A stretch of DNA of 64,000 nt. It comes from Oscillospiraceae bacterium. GTDB lineage: Bacteria; Bacillota; Clostridia; Oscillospirales; Oscillospiraceae. Every line of letters begins with the position of its first letter. Positions within the stretch are counted from its first letter, which is position 1. Location: NCBI GenBank assembly GCA_017540645.1, contig JAFYAQ010000030.1, positions 1-64,000 on the forward strand, written 5' to 3'. Both the position numbers and the translations under genes were made by a program. The notes under the pieces were generated by a model that worked only from the letters and a program-made list of their open reading frames with translations, did not search any database and had not been told where the DNA came from. This document shows positions 15,302-22,304 of the stretch, in pieces.

Positions 15302-16240
15302 ATGTCGTTGAGTTTCTCTGCTCTGCTGTCCGCGCTGCCCGGCTGCGTCGCCCAGGGCGTCATCTGGGGCATCATGGCGCTGGGTCTCTATATCACCTTC
15401 CGTCTGCTGGAGTTCTCCGATCTGACAGTAGACGGTTCCTTTGCCACCGGCGGCGCGGTGACGGTCATGCTGGTCCTTCAGGGCTGCCCCACCTTTTGGG
15501 CGGTGATGGCCGCCGTGGCCGTCGGCATCCTCACCGGTCTTGTGACCGGCGCGCTGCACACCCGGCTGGGCATCGCCCCCATCCTCTCCGGTATCCTGAC
15601 CCAGATCGCCCTTTACTCCGTGAATCTGCACATTCTGGGCAACAAGGCCAACCAGGCCGTCAGCGTGAACAAGTACCACCTGCTGCTCTCTCTGCGTGAC
15701 ACCGGCAGCGCCATTGTGGTCAGTCTGCTTTTCGCCGCGGTGCTGGTCGCCCTTTATTACTGGTTCTTCGGAACGGAGCTGGGCTCCGCCATCCGGGCCA
15801 CCGGCTCCAACCCCGGTATGTCCACCGCCCAGGGCATCGACATCCGGAAGATGAAGGTGCTGGGCCTGGGTCTGGCCAACGGCATTGTGGCCCTGTCCGG
15901 CGGTCTGATGGCCCAGTACCAGGGCTTTGCCGACGTACAGATGGGCCGGGGCGCCATCGTCATCGGTCTGGCGGCCATCATCATCGGTGAGGTGCTCCAC
16001 TCCGCGCTGGCAAAGAACAACCAGAATTTCGCCGTACGGCTGCTGTTTGTGATTCTCGGCGGTATCGTCTATTATCTGGTCATGGGCATCGCCCTTTGGC
16101 TGCGCCTGCCCACCAACGACCTGAAGCTTTTCACCGCCATCATCGTGGCCGTGTTTCTGGCCATCCCCCAGCTGCGGCATAAAGGCTATCGCAGCACGAA
16201 AAAGGCCAACGCCAGAGAGGAGGCGTCCGTCCATGGTTGA
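15302..16240 (+). CDS. ABC importer permease (COG4120-like)
   Basis: 312 residues with about eight to nine membrane segments. The N-terminal GVIWGIMALGLYITFRLLEFSDLTVDGSF and the later GSAIRATGSNPGMSTAQGID followed by LGLGLANGIVALSGGLMAQYQG are diagnostic of the branched-chain/TrpY-like permease family paired with COG2984 binding proteins. It forms the transmembrane channel with the ATPase that follows. GGAGG at 15290-15294 supports the ATG. Its last eight bases overlap the ATPase start, so the two are translationally coupled. Confidence 0.9.
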   Translation: MSLSFSALLSALPGCVAQGVIWGIMALGLYITFRLLEFSDLTVDGSFATGGAVTVMLVLQGCPTFWAVMAAVAVGILTGLVTGALHTRLGIAPILSGILTQIALYSVNLHILGNKANQAVSVNKYHLLLSLRDTGSAIVVSLLFAAVLVALYYWFFGTELGSAIRATGSNPGMSTAQGIDIRKMKVLGLGLANGIVALSGGLMAQYQGFADVQMGRGAIVIGLAAIIIGEVLHSALAKNNQNFAVRLLFVILGGIVYYLVMGIALWLRLPTNDLKLFTAIIVAVFLAIPQLRHKGYRSTKKANAREEASVHG

Positions 16241-17027
16241 TCTTTCCCATGTTTCCAAGACCTTCCCCCCCGGCACCGTCAACGAGCGCCGGGCTCTGGA
16301 CGACATCAGTCTCCATCTGGAGGACGAGGATTTTGTCAGCATCATCGGCAGCAACGGCGCCGGCAAGTCCACCATGCTCAACGCCATCGCCGGCGTGTGG
16401 CCCATCGACCGGGGCAGCATCACCCTGGACGGGCAGGAGATCTCCTCTCTGCCCGAGTACAAGCGGGCCAATCTTCTGGGACGGGTATTTCAGGATCCCA
16501 TGAACGGTACCGCCGCAGATATGCAGATCGTTGAAAACATGGCGCTGGCCGCCCGGCGGGGCCGCCGGCGGGGGCTGTCCTGGCAGGTGACTGCCCGGGA
16601 GCGGGCCGAATTCCAGGTGCAGCTGGCAGAGCTAGGTCTGGGTCTGGAGGACCGGCTGAGCGCCAAAGTGGGTCTTCTGTCCGGCGGACAGCGCCAGGCG
16701 CTGACCCTGCTGATGGCCACCCTGCGCAAGCCCCGTCTGCTGTTGCTGGACGAGCATACCGCGGCGCTGGACCCCAAGACGGCCATGAAGGTGCTGGAGA
16801 TCACGGACAAGATCGTGTCGGAACACCACCTGACGGCGCTGATGGTCACCCACAACATGAGCGACGCCATCCGCCACGGCAACCGTCTGATCATGATGAA
16901 CGCCGGCAAGATCATCTTCGATTGCCGGGGCGAGGAGAAGAAAAAACTCACGGTAGAGGCTCTGATGGAGCGCTTTGCCCAGGTCTCCGGCGGAGCTTCC
17001 GTCAGCGACCGGGCCCTGCTTGGATAA
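16233..17027 (+). CDS. ABC importer ATPase (COG1101-like)
   Basis: 264 residues: Walker A GSNGAGKST (about residues 38-46), Q-loop in VFQDPMNGTAADM, signature LSGGQRQALTLLMA, Walker B LLLLDEHTAALD and the H-loop in LMVTHNMSDAI. The PMNGTAADM sequence after the Q-loop is characteristic of ATPases partnered with TrpX/TrpY-type systems. It energises uptake through the permease encoded immediately upstream, with which it overlaps by eight bases. A perfect 12-base hairpin terminator ends the operon. Confidence 0.93.
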   Translation: MVDLSHVSKTFPPGTVNERRALDDISLHLEDEDFVSIIGSNGAGKSTMLNAIAGVWPIDRGSITLDGQEISSLPEYKRANLLGRVFQDPMNGTAADMQIVENMALAARRGRRRGLSWQVTARERAEFQVQLAELGLGLEDRLSAKVGLLSGGQRQALTLLMATLRKPRLLLLDEHTAALDPKTAMKVLEITDKIVSEHHLTALMVTHNMSDAIRHGNRLIMMNAGKIIFDCRGEEKKKLTVEALMERFAQVSGGASVSDRALLG

Positions 17028-17041
17028 AGACAGCAAAAAAC

Positions 17042-17076
17042 CGACCGGGATCTTTTCATGAGATCCCGGTCGTTTT
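17042..17076 (+). terminator. Intrinsic terminator of the ABC importer operon
   Basis: 12-base perfect stem (17042-17053 with 17061-17072), 7-base loop, then TTTTG. A-rich sequence on the other side lets it also serve the convergent pseudokinase gene. Confidence 0.85.
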
Positions 17077-17087
17077 GTATTGCTTTC

Positions 17088-18683
17088 TTACCACATTTTG
17101 CAGACGTAGCCGATGGCGCCGCCATAGATCCAGCCGTACTTGTCCAGGGGGTTCTCCCGGCTGTCGTTGTAGGGCCAGTTCTCGTCCGACCGCCACATCA
17201 TCAGGTAGTCCTCCGCGGCACCGTCGCCGCTGTCGGTGAAGGAGGGCTCGCCGTTGCCCCAGTTAAAGAAGGTCATGGGCTCGCCGTCTACCGTGGCCCA
17301 GTTTCCGTCTGCCTGGCGGGACGCACCCAGCCACACATAGTTGATGCGGGCGCTGGTGCAGACGCGGATCAGTTCCTTATACTCCTCTTCCGTGGCGGGG
17401 ATGGCCAATGTGCCGCCCAGATCCTTGCAGCGCTGGACCGCCTGTTCCCAACTGACGTTTTCCACATGGACGACGTACTGCGGGCCGTGAGGCTTTTCCG
17501 TGGGCTCGGGGGTGGGAGTGGGGGCTTCGGTGGGTACCGGAGTCGCCAGAGGCTCGGGCGTGGGCGCCGCGGTAGCCATGGCGGGGCCGGTCTGGGCCGG
17601 ATCCTTGCTGTGGGAGAAGGTGGTCATCAGCAGCACCGCCGCACTCACGGCCAGGAGACCCAAAATCAAAATCCACAGCCAGCCCAGATTCCTGCGCCGC
17701 TTGGGGCGGCGGTTCTCCCGGATCTCGCTCTCGTCGTAATAGGTACGGGTCTTGACCGGAGGATGGGCCAGGGGATCCGCCTCCGCCGCCCGGGTCAGCA
17801 GCCCGGACATGGCAAGAGAGATATCCACCGGAGAGCTGGACTCATCGCAGGTACTCAGGGCGAGCTTCAGCTCCTGCACATCCTGCCAGCGCTCCTCCAC
17901 CCGGAAGGAGAGGGCCCGGAGGATCACCGCGGACAGCTCCGCGTCCGCCTTGGCCGGGGGCGTCAGCGTCTCATCGCTCATGCGCTTCTGCAGAGCGCTG
18001 GCCCGGGCGTTGGGCGTAACGGCGCCGCTGCTGGGCCAGAACGGGAGCCGGCCATAGTTATAGATGGAATACAGCACCAGGCCCAGGGAATACACGTCCG
18101 CCGTGGGAGAGCGTACGCCGTCCCAGAACAGCTCCGGCGCCATATACTCCAGCTCCTGGGGTGTGAACTCTCCCACGCCGTGGCGCAGGACGCTGCCCAG
18201 GAACACCTGGCCGTCTTTCACGGAGATATTGTCCGGACGGACACCGCCGTGGAATTCCGTGGGGCCCACCGCCGCATATACCCGGTCGCATAGCTCCATG
18301 GCCACACGGATGCCGCTGAGCCCGTAAGAGCCGCCCTCTCCCGCGCCTTTTTCCTTATGTTCCTGTGAGGCAGGGGTCGGTTCGCCCGGGTCCTCTGCGG
18401 CTTTCTCCGGCTGGGCGGGAGTCTCATCGGGGGCCGGCTCCGCCGGTGTTTCCCCGGCAGCTTCCGGCTCGGCGGGTGCTTCTTCCGCGGTCTCCGGCTC
18501 AGCAGGTGCTTGTTCCGAAGCTTCCGGCTCGTCCTGTTCCGGCAGCGGGCTCTGCCCGGGGTTTTCCTCCTGCACGGGGGCCGGAGCCGATTCCTCTGCC
18601 GGGGCAGCCGCTTCTTCCGTTTCCGGGGTGGGGATCATCTGTTCCAAATCGGAGGATTGGATGTTGTTTTCCTGTTCCGACAC
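17088..18683 (-). CDS. Membrane protein: truncated pseudokinase, TM helix, extracellular C-type lectin-like domain
   Basis: About 531 residues from a GTG start. Order: a Glu/Pro-rich tail (1-115); a kinase C-lobe fragment (about 120-280) with HGGVRPDN in place of HRDLKPEN, LGS in place of DFG, an intact YMAPEL and DVYSLGLVLYSIYNYGRLPF; a basic stretch; one TM helix (about 332-355); a Pro/Thr linker; and a C-type lectin-like fold (about 403-531) with VSWEQAVQRCKDLGG, VWLGAS, NWGNGEPS and GYVCKM. The N-lobe and catalytic Asp are missing, so it cannot be an active kinase. It probably senses or scaffolds across the membrane. GTG 18683 has GGGGGAG seven bases away; an ATG at 18704 would leave almost no 5' UTR after the consensus promoter. 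Confidence 0.82.
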   Translation of the reverse strand: MSEQENNIQSSDLEQMIPTPETEEAAAPAEESAPAPVQEENPGQSPLPEQDEPEASEQAPAEPETAEEAPAEPEAAGETPAEPAPDETPAQPEKAAEDPGEPTPASQEHKEKGAGEGGSYGLSGIRVAMELCDRVYAAVGPTEFHGGVRPDNISVKDGQVFLGSVLRHGVGEFTPQELEYMAPELFWDGVRSPTADVYSLGLVLYSIYNYGRLPFWPSSGAVTPNARASALQKRMSDETLTPPAKADAELSAVILRALSFRVEERWQDVQELKLALSTCDESSSPVDISLAMSGLLTRAAEADPLAHPPVKTRTYYDESEIRENRRPKRRRNLGWLWILILGLLAVSAAVLLMTTFSHSKDPAQTGPAMATAAPTPEPLATPVPTEAPTPTPEPTEKPHGPQYVVHVENVSWEQAVQRCKDLGGTLAIPATEEEYKELIRVCTSARINYVWLGASRQADGNWATVDGEPMTFFNWGNGEPSFTDSGDGAAEDYLMMWRSDENWPYNDSRENPLDKYGWIYGGAIGYVCKMW

Positions 18684-18715
18684 GTTCTCACTCCCCCAAA
18701 TCATAATCTTGAAAA

Positions 18716-18744
18716 ATTATACCATGGTGTCGAAACGATGTCAA
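18716..18744 (-). promoter_or_regulatory. Consensus sigma-A promoter of the pseudokinase gene
   Basis: On the minus strand TTGACA (18739-18744), exactly 17 bases, TATAAT (18716-18721): a perfect match to the housekeeping consensus. Transcription would begin near 18710, which supports the downstream GTG start at 18683. Confidence 0.9.
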
Positions 18745-18764
18745 TTTTCTGTTTTGCTACAGAG

Positions 18765-18794
18765 TAAAAAACCGTCCCCCGTTGTGGGGGACGG
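18765..18794 (-). terminator. Terminator of the DUF378 gene
   Basis: 9-base perfect stem (18772-18780 with 18786-18794) followed on the minus strand by TTTTTTA. It separates the DUF378 gene from the pseudokinase promoter. Confidence 0.85.
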
Positions 18795-18799
18795 AATTA

Positions 18800-19012
18800 T
18801 CAGATCCCATCGTCCATTACATCCCGCTCCCGGAACAGCAGCGAAACGCACCAAATGGCAGACAGGCCGACCAGTGTATATATGACTCTGCTGACCGTGG
18901 CGGTCTGACCGCCGAAGAGATATGCCACCAGATCAAAGCGAAACAACCCCACCAGGCCCCAGTTCAGGCCGCCGATGATGGAGAGTATAAGGGCGATTCT
19001 GTCCATGATCAT
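18800..19012 (-). CDS. DUF378 small membrane protein
   Basis: 70 residues with two hydrophobic helices. DRIALILSIIGGLNWGLVGLF followed by a short polar turn and a second helix is the exact DUF378 (YuzA-like) pattern. Function of the family is unknown; it is a small inner-membrane protein in many Firmicutes. AAGGAGC lies nine bases before the ATG. It is monocistronic with its own terminator. Confidence 0.92.
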   Translation of the reverse strand: MIMDRIALILSIIGGLNWGLVGLFRFDLVAYLFGGQTATVSRVIYTLVGLSAIWCVSLLFRERDVMDDGI

Positions 19013-19127
19013 TCTTATCAGCTCCTTTTCAAGTTCTGTGTCCCTGTTGCGGCACAGTGCTATGTTGCCCCGATCCGGGCCTGATTATACCCTGACAAAG
19101 GTTCCCATGGATCGACCGTCTTCGCTC

Positions 19128-19155
19128 TTGCATTTTTGAATGGAAAGGCTATGAT
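19128..19155 (+). promoter_or_regulatory. Promoter for a candidate small RNA
   Basis: TTGCAT (19128-19133), 16-base spacer, TATGAT (19150-19155), pointing into a gene-free stretch that ends in a terminator at 19236-19269. Confidence 0.4.
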
Positions 19156-19161
19156 ATAGAT

Positions 19162-19269
19162 ACAGCTTATCAATGGACCGGGACAAATCCCAATGGTTCC
19201 GGTCGGAGCAGCTCATATCCCACAACCCTGTTCTTGCCGCGGGACGCTTTGCGATTCCGCGGCCTTTTT
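19162..19269 (+). ncRNA. Candidate structured small RNA of about 108 nt
   Basis: Between a plausible plus-strand promoter and a terminator. GACCGGGA (19176-19183) pairs with UUCCGGUC (19197-19204), closed further out by AGCU/AGCU (19164-19167 with 19210-19213). The 3' end is a GCCGCGG/CCGCGGC hairpin (19236-19242 with 19257-19263) followed by CTTTTT. No credible coding frame with a ribosome site exists. The rest of the 311-base gap 19013-19323 contains only a weak minus-strand -10 (19084-19089) and the terminator of the next gene. Confidence 0.4.
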
Positions 19270-19274
19270 CATTG

Positions 19275-19307
19275 AAAAAAAAGCTGCCGCTTTTCGTCAG
19301 CGGCAGC
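19275..19307 (-). terminator. Terminator of the half-length solute-binding gene
   Basis: 8-base perfect stem (19283-19290 with 19300-19307) followed on the minus strand by eight T residues, 16 bases after the stop codon. Confidence 0.88.
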
Positions 19308-19323
19308 CCTCATTTTTATGATT

Positions 19324-20766
19324 TTACAGTCTGTTTATCTCTACCCGGGGGTACTCGCTGACGCCCTGCCAGTAGAGCGGATTGGGTTCCAGGATCACGG
19401 TGCGGATCGCCGTCTCCAGGTACACATACTCTCCCGCGCCGAAGGCCTCCCCCAGGTGGGTCCGGACCTCGCTGAGATCGCCCCGGGTGAAGCCGAAGCT
19501 GTTGTACTCCGTGCGGAACAGCGCCGAATCGCCGTAATGATCCAGGGAGACGATATATGCGTCGGTCAAAAGGTTCTTCACCGTCTCGTCACAGTACTCC
19601 ATGGTGATCACCAGCGTCCGGTCGTCGGTCATGGTTATGCCGGCGATACTCTCGATCGCGCCGCGCCAGTACTCATCCTCCTGGGCCCAGCGGCGGATCA
19701 GCACGTTTTCCGTCGCCAGCAGCATGTCCGTACGGCCGATGCCCTCGATCTTCCAGTACTGCTCCACGTCCCCGTTGTAGATGGCGTACACCATATTATA
19801 AATATCATCCACCGTGGGGAATTCCGTCTCCAGATCCCAGGTCGTGTCCCCGGCCGTAAAGCTCCCGTTTTCGTTGAGAACGCCGAAGCCGCGGTCCAGC
19901 ATGGTGTACATCACCTGAAGGCCATAATTCCGGGTGACCTCCTCCAGAGTGTAGGGGGTGCGGATGGCGATGGAGCCGCTGTAATGGGTCATGGTGTATT
20001 CCACCAGGTTCTTGGCGTCCTGCCGCCAGGCTTCCCCGATGGCGGCGCGGATCTCCTCCGCTCTCTCCGTATCGTAGGCGTCCAGGGCCGCCCGGGCCTC
20101 CTTCACCTGGCTGTCGTTTTCAAGATACTGCTCCTGAACGCCGTTTTTCCGGGCGGCCTGTTCGGCGTCCTCCAAAGCCTTCTTCAGATCGGCGTCGTAT
20201 CGGCCTTCGTTGTAGATCTCGGCGTAGAGGGTGACGTACTTGGCGTACATATCCATATCCATGCCGTTCCAGTACTCGGAAAGGCCGCGGATCGGCAGAG
20301 TGCGGATCCGGGAGGGTCCGTCATAGTCCGTATCCAGCAAAACGTAGTAGGTAAAGAGCAGATCCCGGGCCGTGACGGGCGTGCCGTCGGAAAAGCACAG
20401 TCCGCTTTCCAGCCGGATCGTCACATCGGTACTGCCGTCCTCATTGGAGGATGTGCTGATGCTGGCCGGGGCATGGCCGCCGTCATCGGGCTTCAGGGAC
20501 AGCTGTGTCAGACTCGCCACCAGCTGATCACCGTCCGCCTCCGCCCAGAAGGGGCAGAAAACGCCGTCTATCGTAGCGCACTTGAGCTGCAGGGATTCCG
20601 GGGGAGCGGGGGTCGCCTCTGCAAAGGTGATCTGGGCCCCGGGAATCGGCGTGGAGGTAGGAGCTATAATACTCATAACGTCCTCTACCGTGGGTCTGGT
20701 GCAGCCGGTCAGAAAGACCAGCCCCAGCGAAAGCGCGGTGATGAGGAATCGTTTTACATTTTTCAT
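19324..20766 (-). CDS. Orphan family 5 solute-binding lipoprotein lacking its C-terminal lobe
   Basis: 480 residues. Signal peptide with lipobox LTGC (Cys22), then the family 5 (peptide/oligopeptide) binding fold: TIDGVFCPFWAEADGDQLVASL, TIRLESGLCFSDGTPVTARDLLFTYYVLLD, a charged helical insertion (about residues 165-235), and later GAGEYVYLETAIRTVILEPNPLYWQG. In this family that last segment leads into the second lobe and about 200-250 more residues; here the protein stops 13 residues later, directly before a terminator. No permease or ATPase gene is adjacent. AAGGAGT precedes the ATG and a strong promoter is present, so it is probably expressed. It may be decayed or a repurposed single lobe. 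Confidence 0.82.
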   Translation of the reverse strand: MKNVKRFLITALSLGLVFLTGCTRPTVEDVMSIIAPTSTPIPGAQITFAEATPAPPESLQLKCATIDGVFCPFWAEADGDQLVASLTQLSLKPDDGGHAPASISTSSNEDGSTDVTIRLESGLCFSDGTPVTARDLLFTYYVLLDTDYDGPSRIRTLPIRGLSEYWNGMDMDMYAKYVTLYAEIYNEGRYDADLKKALEDAEQAARKNGVQEQYLENDSQVKEARAALDAYDTERAEEIRAAIGEAWRQDAKNLVEYTMTHYSGSIAIRTPYTLEEVTRNYGLQVMYTMLDRGFGVLNENGSFTAGDTTWDLETEFPTVDDIYNMVYAIYNGDVEQYWKIEGIGRTDMLLATENVLIRRWAQEDEYWRGAIESIAGITMTDDRTLVITMEYCDETVKNLLTDAYIVSLDHYGDSALFRTEYNSFGFTRGDLSEVRTHLGEAFGAGEYVYLETAIRTVILEPNPLYWQGVSEYPRVEINRL

Positions 20767-20790
20767 GGACGTAACTCCTTTCGCGTAGGT

Positions 20791-20819
20791 ACTGTACCAT
20801 ATCCGCGGCATTATGTCAA
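20791..20819 (-). promoter_or_regulatory. Promoter of the half-length solute-binding gene
   Basis: Minus strand TTGACA (20814-20819), 17-base spacer, TACAGT (20791-20796), about 25 bases before the ATG. Confidence 0.8.
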
Positions 20820-20919
20820 ATAATCGTTTGTTCTTTCTATCTTCCTGCGCCGTTGTTCGTCCCCATGCGCAGTTGGTTTTTCCTATACTTTTCTCATTCT
20901 TACCCGGAGGCGAGGAAGT

Positions 20920-21489
20920 TTGCCTGAGAAGAACGCCGAGCATCGGCAGATCTGGAGCTGCCGGCTCTGTCCGCCCCAGCAGGAGGACGAGGCCCGCCAG
21001 CTGGAAGAGCAGCTTCTGTCCCGGGAACTGGACATTTGGGAAGACGCCCGGGCACTGCGGCGTTACCTCAGCCTCTCCCACCTGTCCCAGGCCGCCTGCG
21101 CCCGCCGTCTGGACCGGTCCCAGGCGGCGGTGGCCAACCGGCTGCGGATCCTGAAGCTGCCGGAGGAGGTTCGCGGCGCGCTGCGCGCCGCCGGACTGAC
21201 CGAGCGCCATGCCCGCGCCCTGCTGCGCCTGACAGATGGGGATGCGCTCCGCCGGGCCGCGGCGGTGATCGTGAAAAACGGCCTCACCGTGGCGGAGACC
21301 GAGGCCCTTGTGGATGCCATGCTCTCCCCACAGGGTGCCGCTGCCTCCCTGCTCCGGGAACAGCGGGAGGCGGTAGGTTCTCTCTGGGAACAGCTCTCCC
21401 GGCTGCAGAGGCGCTGTCCGGGGCTGAGCATGGAGCTGCGGGAGGAACAGAAGGCCGTGGTGATCACCCTGCGTCTGCCGAAAAAGTAA
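20920..21489 (+). CDS. ParB/Noc-type HTH protein without the N-terminal ParB domain
   Basis: 189 residues, TTG start at 20920 with GGAGG nine bases upstream (20906-20910). Residues about 45-100 (YLSLSHLSQAACARRLDRSQ, AVANRLRILKLPEEVRGALR, ERHARALLRL) match the helix-turn-helix region of ParB, Noc and Spo0J. The CTP-binding ParB/Srx domain with GERR and ENLQR motifs that normally precedes it is absent, and the short N-terminus contains CRLC. No parA is near. It probably binds DNA as a regulator or nucleoid-associated protein rather than acting as a partition clamp. The C-terminal 60 residues are charged and of unknown role. Confidence 0.75.
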   Translation: MPEKNAEHRQIWSCRLCPPQQEDEARQLEEQLLSRELDIWEDARALRRYLSLSHLSQAACARRLDRSQAAVANRLRILKLPEEVRGALRAAGLTERHARALLRLTDGDALRRAAAVIVKNGLTVAETEALVDAMLSPQGAAASLLREQREAVGSLWEQLSRLQRRCPGLSMELREEQKAVVITLRLPKK

Positions 21490-21776
21490 CAAAAAATGAT
21501 GGCGTAGAAAAATCGCTTCATATTTTGTTCATATTTACGGCTCTTTGCTTCTTGCTTTTTCGGATAAAAAAAGGTATATTTTTAGATAAGTTATTAGTGT
21601 ATTTTTGCATTTCAACCTGTTATTTTCGTCGAAATGCATAATCGGATGCAAGGATTATTTATTTTTTCCCTTCCTTTTGTTCGTTATCCGCAATCTTTCG
21701 TCGAAAAAAGAGAATATTATTTGTTTCCTCTTTTTTATTCACCAGTAATATTCATTTTTTGCAAAGGAGGTACCCT
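21490..21776 (+). promoter_or_regulatory. AT-rich control region with two identical palindromes
   Basis: 287 bases, much more AT-rich than the neighbours. The 11-base palindrome TTTCGTCGAAA occurs twice, at 21624-21634 and 21696-21706, 72 bases apart. An 8-base inverted repeat TGCATTTC/GAAATGCA spans 21606-21638. These could be operator sites for the repeat protein-esterase-CitMHS operon that follows. No clear consensus promoter was identified. Confidence 0.45.
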
Positions 21777-22271
21777 ATGGGAGAGAAGAAACTGGACGCC
21801 GCCGCGGAAGAGCTTCGTGCTTTTACCGAGCCCCCGGTGCTGAATCCCGCCGAGCAGCTGGAGGCTGACAGCTTTGTGGATTCCCATGCCGAACAGCTGG
21901 AGGCTCTGAAAGCCGCAGGCTACAAGGTGCCGGAAAAAGAGCCCGGTGCGAAGCTGGATCTGCCGGATGCTTTCGGCGGTATCGAGCAGGGTTTCAACAC
22001 GGAGGCGGAGCTGACTCCCGAGGCCCAGATCGAGGCTGACAGCTATACGGAGTCCTTCGCCGAGCAACTGGAGGAGCTGCGCTCCGACGGCATCAAGGTG
22101 CCGGAAGAGAAGCCGGGGCTGAAGCTGGATCTGCCGGATGCTTTCGGCGGTATCGAGCAGGGCTTCAACACCGAGGCGGAGCTGACCCCCGAGGCACAGC
22201 TGGAGGCGGACAGCTACACCGAGTCCGCTGCCGAACTGAGCGAAGAGGTCAAAAAGATCCTGGAGAAGTAA
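21777..22271 (+). CDS. Acidic protein with internal 57-residue tandem repeats, function unknown
   Basis: 164 residues, no signal peptide, membrane segment or recognised domain. A 57-residue unit begins at about residue 29 (EADSF), 86 (EADSY) and 143 (EADSY, partial). Its core KLDLPDAFGGIEQGFNTEAE is identical in the first two units and the DNA differs only at a few third positions, so the duplication is recent or homogenised. Strongly Glu/Asp-rich and predicted soluble. AAAGGAGG lies six bases before the ATG. It is the first gene of an operon with an esterase (33 bases on) and a CitMHS transporter, suggesting an accessory or binding role in that pathway; I do not recognise the family. Confidence 0.75.
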   Translation: MGEKKLDAAAEELRAFTEPPVLNPAEQLEADSFVDSHAEQLEALKAAGYKVPEKEPGAKLDLPDAFGGIEQGFNTEAELTPEAQIEADSYTESFAEQLEELRSDGIKVPEEKPGLKLDLPDAFGGIEQGFNTEAELTPEAQLEADSYTESAAELSEEVKKILEK

Positions 22272-22304
22272 AAAAACATTTTTTAAAAAGGAGGAACCTG
22301 ATTT

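Noticed and set aside
17088..18683. Diversity-generating retroelement target (C-type lectin fold)
   Set aside because: No reverse transcriptase, template repeat or near-duplicate of the lectin-coding 3' end was found in the window.
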